Assembly: GCA_020199775.1 (NCBI GenBank)
Contig: JAIVJZ010000047.1
Span: 1 to 64,000 of the forward strand
Length of the DNA: 64,000 nucleotides
Origin: Acidobacteriota bacterium
GTDB taxonomy: Bacteria > Acidobacteriota > Blastocatellia > Pyrinomonadales > Pyrinomonadaceae
Direction of reading: 5' to 3'
Numbering within the stretch: the stretch's first letter is position 1; every line of letters starts with the position of its first letter. Shown piece after piece: positions 35,701 through 43,900 of this stretch. Below the pieces are notes generated by a model that was not told the origin of the DNA, did not search any database, and saw only the letters and a list, made by a program, of their open reading frames with translations. Position numbers and translations under genes: made by a program.

Positions 35701-37584
35701 CACTCGGCGGTGAGCGAATGTGTCGTGCTGGCGCGCGAGGAGCAGCCCGGCGAGCGGCGACTCGTCGCCTACGTAGTCAACCGTGCGGAGGACGCTGCGC
35801 CCGCAGAAGAGGAGTCGGGCGTCGGCCTGCGTTCCGGCCAGGTCGAACACTGGCAGAAGATTTTCGACGACCACATCTACAGCAAGCCTTCCACACAGCC
35901 CGACCCGACCTTCAACATCGTCGGCTGGAATAGCAACTACACGGACGAACCGCTACCGGCAGATGAGATGCGGGTCTGGCTTGAGGACACGCTTGAGCCG
36001 GTGCGTGCGACCGCCCCGCGCCGCGTGCTTGAGATCGGGTGCGGCACGGGGCTGCTGCTCTCGCGGCTGGCACCCACGTGTGAACGTTACCTTGGCACGG
36101 ACGTTTCGCAGGTGGCGCTCGATTACGTCAGTCAACAGGTACGCCAGTGGGGCGAGGGACAATCGCGCGTCTCTCTCCTGCGGCGGGCTGCTGACGATTT
36201 CGAAGGCATCGAACCACGGAACTTCGACGCGGTCATTCTCAACTCCGTCGTGCAGTACTTCCCGGACGCTGACTACCTTCTACGCGTGCTGGAGGGCGCG
36301 GCGCGCGCCGTCAGACCCGGCGGGTTCATCTACGTTGGCGACGTGCGCAGCCTGCCGCTGCTGGAGACGTTCCATACTTCAGTGCAGTTGTTCAAAGCGC
36401 CGCCGTCGCTACTGTCAGCGCGTCTGCGCGAACAGGCGCGGACGCGCGCCGCGCAGGAGAACGAACTCGCCGTCGCCCCCGCCTTCTTCTACGCGCTCGC
36501 GAAACACCTGCCGGAGGTCGCTCGCGTCGAAGTGCGCCCCAAGCGCGGACACTTCCACAACGAGTTGACGCGATTTCGCTATCAAGTGTTGATACACATC
36601 GGCGGCGAAACTGAACCCGCGGCCGACGCCGCGCCGTGGCTTGATTGGGACACAGATGGGATGACGCTCGATGCTCTGCGCCGCCGGGTCGCAGAGGAAC
36701 GTCCGCCCGCGCTCGGTTTAACGCGCGTCCCGAACGCGCGCCTCTCCGCCGAGGTCAGAGCACTTGAACTGCTCTCGGACGAAGAGAACAGTTACACGGC
36801 CAGTGAGCTGCGGCGCATCGTCAATGAGCACGGCGCTCCCGGCGTTGACCCCGAAGACCTTTATGCGCTCGCCAGCGAACTCGATTACGGCTTAGAAATC
36901 AGTTGGGCACGGCACGGCGCGGATGGTCGCTTCGACGTGCTGCTGAGGGCGCATGATGCGACGCACGCAATCGACGCGACGGCCGCCTTCCCCGCGCCCG
37001 AAAGTCGCGCCGGGAACTGGAAGGAGTACGCCAACAACCCGCTCCGGCGCGCCCTCGCACGCGAGCTGATCCCGCGCCTTCGCGCTCACTTGCAGGAGCG
37101 TCTGCCCGTCTACATGGTGCCGTCGGCTTTCGTCATGGTTGACGCGCTGCCTCTCAACGCCAACGGTAAAGTTGACCGTCGCGCGCTGCCCGCGCCCGAC
37201 ATGTTGCGCCCGGAGTTGGGCGAGAGTTACGTCGCGCCGCGCGGAGCCGTCGAGGAGCAAGTGGCTGATGTCTGGCGTCAGGTTCTCGGTGCCGAGCGCG
37301 TGGGCGTCCACGACAACTTCTTCGAACTCGGAGGGCATTCGCTCATCGCGACGCAGGTCGTCTCGCGCCTGTGCGACGCCTTCGATTTGGAATTGCCCCT
37401 GCGCCAGCTCTTCGAGACTCCGTCGGTCGCCGGACTCGCCGCCGCCGTCGTCCGGCGGCAGGCCGAACAGGCCGACGACGAATTGCTCGCGCAGGCGCTC
37501 GGCGAATTGGAGCAGTTGTCCGAGGAAGAGGTGCAGGCCATGCTGGAAGAGGGCCAACTGCCGCCCGCAGGGGGTGAAGAATGA
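29734..37584 (+). CDS. NRPS-B: C-A-T-C-A(N-methyltransferase)-T
   Basis: This 2616-residue two-module synthetase follows the PKS. The first C domain (MHHIVGDA at 178-185) has Ala in place of the usual final Gly of HHxxxDG; the His and Asp remain. Adenylation domain 4 (YTSGSTGQPKG at 660) reads about DAFLIGAICK, hydrophobic but unassigned. T has Ser1048 in LGGDSI. The second C domain has MHHIVSDG at 1243. Adenylation domain 5 (YTSGSTGKPKG at 1719) reads DAFFLGVTFK, resembling Ile/Val codes. After its A8 motif a methyltransferase of about 400 residues is inserted (LEIGCGTGLL at 2099; an FDAVILNSVVQYFPD segment), followed by A10 (NANGKVDRR) and T (Ser2536). The residue should therefore be N-methylated. 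C-terminal acidic helices probably dock to NRPS-C, whose ATG overlaps this stop by 4 bp. Confidence 0.92.
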   Translation: MSDVSERIGALSPGERAALAMRLARAARADKSAAESAITRRRNAGPAPLSFAQKGLWFLSQMEADNVTYNLPVSYELLGRLDVPTLERGLNEIVRRHEALRTTFTILDGEPVQVITPTLTLGLPVVDLTDLRGDEQWEELRRRANEYVRQPFDLERGPLVRATLLKLSDETHYLLVLMHHIVGDAWSMGIIMSELSALYRAFLAGEPSPLAELPIQYADFAIWQRERLAADALQRQLDYWKQKLGGAASVLQLPTDHPRPSVPTHRGSSQFLLLPEEVSRAVKELSQREGVTLFMTLLAAFDVLLYRYTGQTDISVGSPLAGRSRPEAETLIGLFLNPVVLRTDLSGNPSLRQLLGCVREVMLEAHANQDVPFEKLVAELQPERAVGHTPLFQVMFILQNAPMDESVASGDLVISLSKLDADIGAAKFDLTLSLEETTDGRLLSYWDYKTDLFEHATITRMFGHLRKLLENVVADPDRRLSEIGILDEDERRHLLNETNATAAPFKGDACAHELFELQAARTPEATALVFADKRVSYGELNTRANRLARHLLRRGVTAGHVVGLHLERSIEMIVGVLAVLKAGGAYVPLDPAYPAGRIQFMLENSEARLLLTERRLAGSLPALRDGVFYLDAEQQAIEDESGENLTPAAATPTDLAYIIYTSGSTGQPKGVMIEHRSLCNFAEALSRVFDIRPESRVLQFAPFSFDASVFEVFTTLTVGATLVLAPQTSLLPGPSLIELLREQSITAVLLPPAALAAMPDAALEALRTLIVGGDECPPEVARRWAAGRRFINAYGPTETTICATVAVCDAFAERLPVGLPIQNTEVYLLDDDAQPVPVIVPGELHIGGVGLARGYINRPDLTAEKFVPHPFSREPGARLYKTGDLARFRPDGQIEVLGRRDRQAKVRGFRIEPGEIEAALVAHPDVREAAVITHEESPSQKRLVAYTVAAAGERAPDADALRSHLKTRLPAYMLPSAFVSLDALPLTPSGKVDRQRLPAPGGVRPELVQGYVAPRTELEKMLAEMWQTVLRVSEVGVNDNFFDLGGDSIHAAIFINSLQERLDVLVYVVALFHAPTVAALAAHLEERHASTLTARTELTPIRPLDRDGGQQFPLSFAQQRLWFIDRLTLDSAFYNIPQALRLNGRLDVPTLERSLNEILRRHEALRTSFTDSGGRPVQVVHDLTTLSLPLTELSRLPAGVREREALRLAVEEGHRPFDLSIAPLMRAGLLRLSDHEHILLVTMHHIVSDGWSAGIFLRELAALYDAFLKGEPSPLSELPVQYADFAVWQREWLQGEVLEEQLDYWKQRLGGELPVLNLPTDRPRPPALSYKGAEQALELPVELTERLKSLSRHEGATLFMMLLAAFDALLYRYTGQDDIVVGTPIAGRNRREVEGLIGFFVNTLVMRTGVEGTATFRELLGHVREATLGAYAHQEVPFEKLVEELHPKRDTSRNPLFQVMLALQNTPLEDFRLPGLRLVPFDISNDMMRFDLEFHLWEHEATLAGTLIYNTDLFDAATVAQMLGHFRNLLEGVAASPDARVSELPLLTEAEHRRLLYEWNDTRRVYPHETCVHELFEAQATRTPDATAVVSDEGRITYRELNERANRLARHLRRRGVGRENLVGVCLGRGAKLVEALLGVLKAGGAYVPLDPEYPKPRLRFMLEDAGVRVLLTERQKLDALPSSGAEIICLDDDAEIDGENMENLRHETAADNLAYIIYTSGSTGKPKGVCITHQALNRLVCETNYVQLTASDRVAQVSTASFDAATFEIWGALLHGAQLHVMSREVVISPQEFAEQIREQGITTMFLTTALFNQLARVRPDALAPLSHLLFGGEAVDPERVREVLLKGAPRRLLHVYGPTENTTFSSWHHVVEVSKGAHTVPIGRPVTNTQSYVLDSDLRPVPIGVAGELFLGGAGLMRGYLNRPEVTAEKLVPHPYSVEVGARLYRTGDLVRLLHDGSIEFLERIDRQVKVRGFRIELGEIESALVEHSAVSECVVLAREEQPGERRLVAYVVNRAEDAAPAEEESGVGLRSGQVEHWQKIFDDHIYSKPSTQPDPTFNIVGWNSNYTDEPLPADEMRVWLEDTLEPVRATAPRRVLEIGCGTGLLLSRLAPTCERYLGTDVSQVALDYVSQQVRQWGEGQSRVSLLRRAADDFEGIEPRNFDAVILNSVVQYFPDADYLLRVLEGAARAVRPGGFIYVGDVRSLPLLETFHTSVQLFKAPPSLLSARLREQARTRAAQENELAVAPAFFYALAKHLPEVARVEVRPKRGHFHNELTRFRYQVLIHIGGETEPAADAAPWLDWDTDGMTLDALRRRVAEERPPALGLTRVPNARLSAEVRALELLSDEENSYTASELRRIVNEHGAPGVDPEDLYALASELDYGLEISWARHGADGRFDVLLRAHDATHAIDATAAFPAPESRAGNWKEYANNPLRRALARELIPRLRAHLQERLPVYMVPSAFVMVDALPLNANGKVDRRALPAPDMLRPELGESYVAPRGAVEEQVADVWRQVLGAERVGVHDNFFELGGHSLIATQVVSRLCDAFDLELPLRQLFETPSVAGLAAAVVRRQAEQADDELLAQALGELEQLSEEEVQAMLEEGQLPPAGGEE

Positions 37585-40500
37585 GCGACCAATTAAGACG
37601 CATCGCCGGTCTCTCGCCCGAAAAGCAGGCGCTCCTCATGCGTCGTTTGAAGCGTGAGGGCAATGTTGCGCGCCGGCCGCAGATACGTCCGCAGGGGCGT
37701 GCGGTTGAATCGTTCCCGCTCTCTTACGCGCAGCAACGCCTCTGGTTCCTCAACCAGTTGCAGCCCGACAGCACTTTCTACAACGTGCCCGACACGTACC
37801 GCCTCACCGGACGCCTCGACGCGCGTGTGCTGGAGCATTGCTTCGACGCCCTTGTGCGTCGCCACGAGACGCTACGCACGACCTTCAAGATGGTTGGCGG
37901 CGAGCCACGGCAGTTCATCAACGACCCTGCGCGGTTCACTCTGGAGGTGCTCGACCTGACGCGCCTGCCGGTCGTGACGCGCGAGGCGGAGGCTCTGCGG
38001 CTCGCCGAGGAAGAGGCCGCGCGGCTGTTCGACCTGACGCGCGACCCGATGCTGCGCGCGCGCCTCCTGCGGCTCGGCGAGGAAGAACACCTCCTCTTGA
38101 TGTCAATGCACCACATCGCCAGCGACGGATGGTCGAGGGGCATTCTGGCCGGGGAGTTGATGAAACTCTACGAGGCTTACAGCGAAGGGAGAGAGGCGGC
38201 GCTTGAGCCATTGCCCATCCAGTACGCCGACTATGCGGTGTGGCAGAGAGAGTACCTGACGGGCGAAGTCCTCGCGGAGCAGTTGAGCTACTGGCGGGAT
38301 CAACTCGGCGGGGAATTGCCCGTCTTGGAGTTGCCGACCGACAGGCCGCGACCGCCCATGCCGACCTACAGCGGCGCATATTACCAGTTGGAGTTTCCGA
38401 AAAAACTTGGCGCGGCATTGTCGGCTTTGGGGCGCGAGAGCGAGGCGACGCTCTACATGGTGTTGCTGGCGGCCTTCGACGCATTGCTTCATCGCTACAC
38501 GGGACAGGACGACATCGTCGTCGGCACGCCCATCGCAGGCCGCAACCGGCGCGAGGTCGAGGGTCTTATCGGCTTCTTCGTCAACACGCTCGTGATGCGT
38601 ACGGGCGTCGAGGGGACGGCGACGTTCCGGGAACTGTTGGGGCGTGTGAGAGAGGCGACCTTGGGCGCATACGCGCATCAAGAAGTGCCGTTCGAGAAGC
38701 TGGTCGAGGAACTACATCCGAAGCGCGATCTGAGCCGCAACCCGCTCTTTCAGGTCGCCTTCGCGCTGCAAAACGCACCGACGCAGGACTTGGCCTTGCG
38801 CGGCCTGAGCATGACCGCGCTTGATGTCGGCAGCGGCGCGTCGAGATTCGACCTTGAGGTTCACATCTGGGAGGAAGAAGACGAGGGGCTGGGCGGGTTC
38901 ATCGTCTACAGCACGGACTTGTTCGAGGAGGCGAGCATCGCGCGGCTCCACGCACACTACTTACGTTTACTCGGAGGCATCGTCGCCGACCCGGACGCGC
39001 GCATCTCGAAACTGCCGCTGTTGACCGAAGCCGAGCGGCGACAGTTGCTCTACGACTGGAACGACACGCGTAGAGAGTACCCGCGCGATTCCTGCATACA
39101 CGAGTTGTTCGAAGCGCAGGCCGCACGCACGCCGGGAGCAGTGGCATTAGTCTGCGGCGAGCAACGCGTCACCTATGGCGAGTTGAATTGTCGTGCGGAC
39201 GGGCTGTCGCGCCGGTTACTGGCGTTGGGCGTCGGGCCGGAAGTGGCGGTCGGCCTCTACACGGGGCGCACGGTGGAGATGGTGGTCGGGCTGCTTGGGA
39301 TCTTGAAGGCGGGCGGCGCTTATGTCCCACTCGACCCAGACTACCCGCACGAACGTATCGCCTTCATCCTCGCGGACACGCAAGCAGGCGTGCTGCTCAC
39401 AGAGGAACGTCTGCTCGGCGAGATGCCGCCACACGAATCGAAGGTGATCTGCCTCGACCGCGAATGGGCACAACCTGTGGATGAGTGCGCCGCGCATAGG
39501 GCGAGCCAAACGACAGAAGCTAATCTGGCCTACATAATCTACACCTCCGGTTCGACCGGCAGGCCGAAGGGCGTCTGCATCACACACGCCAGCGTCGTCA
39601 CGCTGCTTCATTGGGCGCGCGAAAGTTTCTCCGCTGGAGAACTCCAAGGTGTACTGGCGGCGACCTCTATCTGCTTCGACCTCTCGGCCTTTGAACTCTT
39701 CGTTCCCTTGAGCGTGGGCGGCAAAGTGATCCTGGCCGAGAACGCGCTGGCATTGCCAACGCTGCCAGCGGCCGACGAAGTCACGCTCGTCAACACCGTG
39801 CCGTCGGCGATGGCCGAACTGGTCAGGATGTCGGGCGTGCCGCGCTCGGTGCTTTGCGTCAATCTGGCAGGCGAACGGCTGAAGAACTCTCTGGCGCAGC
39901 AGGTCTACGCGCAGGGCGGTGTCCGCCGCGTGCTAAATCTCTACGGGCCTTCGGAGGACACGACATACTCGACCGTGGCGTCACACGCACGCGGGGCGAC
40001 TACCGAGCCGACTATCGGGCGGCCAATAGCGAACACGCACGCTTACATCCTTGACAGCAGGCTCGCGCCGGTCGCCATCGGCGTCTCCGGAGAACTCTAC
40101 TTAGGCGGCGAAGGACTCGCGCGCGGCTATCTCGCGCGCCCGGATTTAACGGCGGAGAGATTCATCCCCGACCCGTTCGGCGGCGTGCCGGGCGGGCGTC
40201 TGTACCGCACCGGGGACGTGGCGCGATACCTGCCGAGCGGCGAGTTGGAGTTTCTTGGACGTGCGGATCATCAGGTCAAGATCAGAGGCTTCCGCATTGA
40301 GCCGGGCGAAATCGAAGCCGTACTTTCAACCCACCCGGCCGTGAGTCAGGTAATCGTCACGACCGGGGAGGGCGTGTCCGGAGAGAAGCGGTTGGTCGCG
40401 TACGTGGGCGGCGCAGAGACGGGTGCCTCCGTCCTTGAACTGCAAGCCTTTCTACGCGCACGGCTGCCGCAATACATGGTGCCTACGGTCTTCGTCTTCC

Positions 40501-40937
40501 TCGACGCGCTGCCGCTGACGCCGAGCGGCAAGGTTGATAGGCGACGCCTGCCCGCCCCCGACGGCGCGAGGCCCGACGGCGACGCCGCCTACGTGGCCCC
40601 GCGCACGCCGGGCGAGGAAGACATGGCCGCTATCTGGCGCGAGGTGTTGGGCGTGCAGCGCGTGGGCGTCTACGACGACTTCTTCGACCTCGGCGGCCAC
40701 TCTCTGCTGGCGACGCGCGTCATTAGCATCGTCCGCGAGAGGCGCGGCGTGGAGGTGCCGCTGCGCCTGATGTTTGAGTCGCCGACCGTAGAAGGCATCG
40801 CCGCACACGTCGAGGCCAGCGGTCGGAGGCAGGAAGAGTTGGGACGCTTAACCGATGTTCTGGACAGGCTCGAACAACTCACCGAGGAGGAAGTGCGCGC
40901 TCTGCTGGAACGGCAGGCCGGAGAGATGGGTAGATGA
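37581..40937 (+). CDS. NRPS-C: C-A(Ala)-T single module
   Basis: This 1118-residue single-module synthetase has an N-terminal LSPEKQALLMRRLKRE helix typical of module starts. The C domain has MHHIASDG at 176. The adenylation domain (YTSGSTGRPKG at 654) has the hand-read code DLFNNALTYK, which I associate with alanine. T carries Ser1041 in LGGHSLLATRV. A short acidic C-terminal tail (LDRLEQLTEEEVRALLERQ) probably docks to NRPS-D. Both ends overlap neighbours by 4 bp (ATGA). Parts of its C domain are nearly identical in DNA to NRPS-B module 2 and to NRPS-D, suggesting recent gene conversion. Confidence 0.92.
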   Translation: MSDQLRRIAGLSPEKQALLMRRLKREGNVARRPQIRPQGRAVESFPLSYAQQRLWFLNQLQPDSTFYNVPDTYRLTGRLDARVLEHCFDALVRRHETLRTTFKMVGGEPRQFINDPARFTLEVLDLTRLPVVTREAEALRLAEEEAARLFDLTRDPMLRARLLRLGEEEHLLLMSMHHIASDGWSRGILAGELMKLYEAYSEGREAALEPLPIQYADYAVWQREYLTGEVLAEQLSYWRDQLGGELPVLELPTDRPRPPMPTYSGAYYQLEFPKKLGAALSALGRESEATLYMVLLAAFDALLHRYTGQDDIVVGTPIAGRNRREVEGLIGFFVNTLVMRTGVEGTATFRELLGRVREATLGAYAHQEVPFEKLVEELHPKRDLSRNPLFQVAFALQNAPTQDLALRGLSMTALDVGSGASRFDLEVHIWEEEDEGLGGFIVYSTDLFEEASIARLHAHYLRLLGGIVADPDARISKLPLLTEAERRQLLYDWNDTRREYPRDSCIHELFEAQAARTPGAVALVCGEQRVTYGELNCRADGLSRRLLALGVGPEVAVGLYTGRTVEMVVGLLGILKAGGAYVPLDPDYPHERIAFILADTQAGVLLTEERLLGEMPPHESKVICLDREWAQPVDECAAHRASQTTEANLAYIIYTSGSTGRPKGVCITHASVVTLLHWARESFSAGELQGVLAATSICFDLSAFELFVPLSVGGKVILAENALALPTLPAADEVTLVNTVPSAMAELVRMSGVPRSVLCVNLAGERLKNSLAQQVYAQGGVRRVLNLYGPSEDTTYSTVASHARGATTEPTIGRPIANTHAYILDSRLAPVAIGVSGELYLGGEGLARGYLARPDLTAERFIPDPFGGVPGGRLYRTGDVARYLPSGELEFLGRADHQVKIRGFRIEPGEIEAVLSTHPAVSQVIVTTGEGVSGEKRLVAYVGGAETGASVLELQAFLRARLPQYMVPTVFVFLDALPLTPSGKVDRRRLPAPDGARPDGDAAYVAPRTPGEEDMAAIWREVLGVQRVGVYDDFFDLGGHSLLATRVISIVRERRGVEVPLRLMFESPTVEGIAAHVEASGRRQEELGRLTDVLDRLEQLTEEEVRALLERQAGEMGR

Positions 40938-43900
40938 GCGACATCACGAAACGCATCGCGAACCTCTCGCCTGAGAGGAGAGAATTGCTGGAGCGGCTTC
41001 TGAAACAGGAGCACGTCGCCGTCGCGCGCGCCTTGATAATGCCGCGCAAAGGAGACGCCGGGGTCGCTCCTCTCTCCTTCGCGCAGCAACGCCTGTGGTT
41101 TCTCAACCGGCTGCGACCGGATAGCGCTTTTTATAACCTGCCGGTCGCTTTGCGCCTGACCGGCGCGCTCGACACCGGTGCGCTTGAACGAAGCCTCTCC
41201 GAGATCGTGCGCCGCCACGAATCCCTTCGCACGACATTCAATACCGTCGGTGACGAGCTGCGGCAAGTGATCGCCCGCGCCGTTTCCCTGCGACTCTCGA
41301 TAGTCGATCTTTCGGCATTGCCGCCGCATCAGCAGAGCGCGGAGACACAACGCCTCGTCGAAGAGGAAGCCCGCCGCCCCTTCGACCTCGCGCGCGACCC
41401 GATGCTGCGCGCCGGTCTGTGGACACTCAGTGATGACGAGCATGTGTTGTTGCTCGTCATGCATCACATCGTCAGCGACGGCTGGTCTATGGGCGTGCTG
41501 CTGCGTGAACTGTCGGCACTGTACGCGGCCTTCAAAGAGGGTCGGGAGTCGCCGCTAGCGGAGCTGCCCATCCAGTACGCCGACTACGCGGCGTGGCAGA
41601 GAGAGTACCTGACGGGCGAAGTCCTCGCGGAGCAGTTGAGCTACTGGCGGGATCAACTCGGCGGGGAATTGCCCGTCTTGGAGTTGCCGACCGACAGGCC
41701 GCGACCGCCGGTGCCGTCTTACCACGGCGCGGAAGAGTTGCTGGATATGGAGCCGCACGCAGCAGCGCGGCTACGCGCGCTGGGGCGCGACAGCGGAGCG
41801 ACACTCTTCATGACGCTGTTGGCAGCTTTCAACGTGTTGCTCTACCGCTACACCGGGCAGGAGGAGATCGTGGTCGGGACGCCGGTGGCCGGTCGGACGC
41901 GCGCCGAGGTCGAAGAGTTGATCGGCTTCTTAGTCAACACGCTCGCGTTGCGCACGAAGCTGAGCGGCCGGATTAGCTTCAGGGAGTTGTTGGGTCGGGC
42001 GCGCGAAGTCTGCGTGGGCGCCTTCGCGCATCAGGAGCTTCCGTTCGAAAAAGTGGTCGAGGAGTTACAGCCCGAACGCAGCATGAGCCACATGCCTCTC
42101 TTCCAGGTGGTGTTCGCTTTGCAGAACGCCTCGGACTTCGAGCTTGAGCTGCCCGGCCTGTACGCCGAAGGACTCGACACGGAGACTGAAACCTCGAAGT
42201 TCGACTTGCGCCTGTCGGCTCAAGAGTCAACGGAAGGTCTCACCCTCTCCATCCGCTATAGCACCGATCTGTTCGATGCCCCGCGCATCAGGCGGATGCT
42301 CGAACACTACCGGAACCTGCTCGAAGCGATTGCCGCCGACCCGGCGCAGCGCATCTCCCTGCTATCGCTCCTGACCGATGACGAGCGTCGCCACTTACTC
42401 GCGCGCAGCACCTCCGAACCGAGAGACTATCCGCCGCCCCGCTGCCTGCACCGGCTGTTTGAGGTTCAGGTGGAGAGAACGCCGGATGCGGTAGCGATTG
42501 TGTCGGGCAGCGAAACCCTGACCTATCGCGAGTTGAATGAGCGCGCTAATCAACTGGCGCGACACCTGCGCCGCGAAGGTGTGGGGAGAGAGAGTTTGGT
42601 GGGGGTCTGCGTGGGGCGCGGTGCGGAACTCGTGGCGGCGTTGCTTGGGGTGTTGAAGGCAGGCGGCGCTTACGTCCCGCTCGACCCTGACTACCCGCGC
42701 GAGCGTCTCGCCTTCATGGTGGATGACGCGCGCGTCGAGGCGTTGATCACGAGCAGGCAGCACGCCGGAAAGTTTAGCGACCGGCCCGTCCGAATCGTCT
42801 GTCTCGACTTGGACGCGGAGGCCATCGCGCGTGAGAGTTGTGGGAATATGGAGGGAGAAGTCTCACCGCAGAACCTCGCCTATGTCATCTACACGTCGGG
42901 TTCGACGGGGCGGCCGAAAGGTGTGATGGTGACGCACGCGAACGTCGCGCGATTGTTCAGCGCGAGCGCGCGCCGGTTCAGGTTCGGCGAGCGCGACGTG
43001 TGGACACTGTTCCACTCTTACGCCTTCGACTTCTCGGTCTGGGAGTTGTGGGGGGCGCTACTCTACGGCGGCCGGTTGGTCGTTGTGCCTTACTTCGTCA
43101 GTCGCTCGCCCGTCGAGTTCCTACGGCTTCTGCGCGAGGAGCGGGTCACGGTTCTCAATCAGACCCCATCAGCCTTTCGCCAACTCATGCGCGCCGATGA
43201 GGCTTCGCCGGACACCGAGCCGCTCAATCTGCGCTTTGTCATCTTCGGCGGCGAGGCGCTTGATCTGCAAAGCCTCCGCCCGTGGTTCGCACGACGCGAG
43301 GAAGCGCGGCCGCGACTCGTCAACATGTACGGCATCACGGAGACGACCGTCCATGTCACGTACCGCCCCGTCAACGCCGCCGACGCGAACGGCGACGCGG
43401 GCAGCCTGATCGGCGTCCCCATCCACGACCTTGAGTTGTACGTGCTCGACGGTGAGATGCAGCCCTCGCCCGTCGGCATCACTGGCGAGTTGTACGTGGG
43501 GGGCGCGGGACTGGCGCGCGGCTATCTCAACCGGGCGGGGCTAACGGCCGAGCGATTCGTCCCGCACCCGTGGAGCGGTGTTCCCGGTGCGCGACTTTAT
43601 AAGACAGGCGACGTTGCCCGGCTGCTCGACTCCGGCGACATCGAGTTTATCGGCCGCTCGGACGGTCAGGTGAAGATTCGCGGCTTCCGCATCGAACTCG
43701 GTGAGATCGAGACCGCGCTCTCGCGTCATCCGGCCGTCGGCGAGAGCGTAGTCATCGCGCGCGAAGATCGGCCGGGCGAAAAGCGTCTGGTGGCTTACGT
43801 CGTCGGCGCGCGGGGGGCGTCGGCCCGCGCTGACGAACTGCAAAGCTTCCTGCGCGAGCGTCTCCCGGAGCACATGATTCCCGTCTCCTTCGTCATGCTG

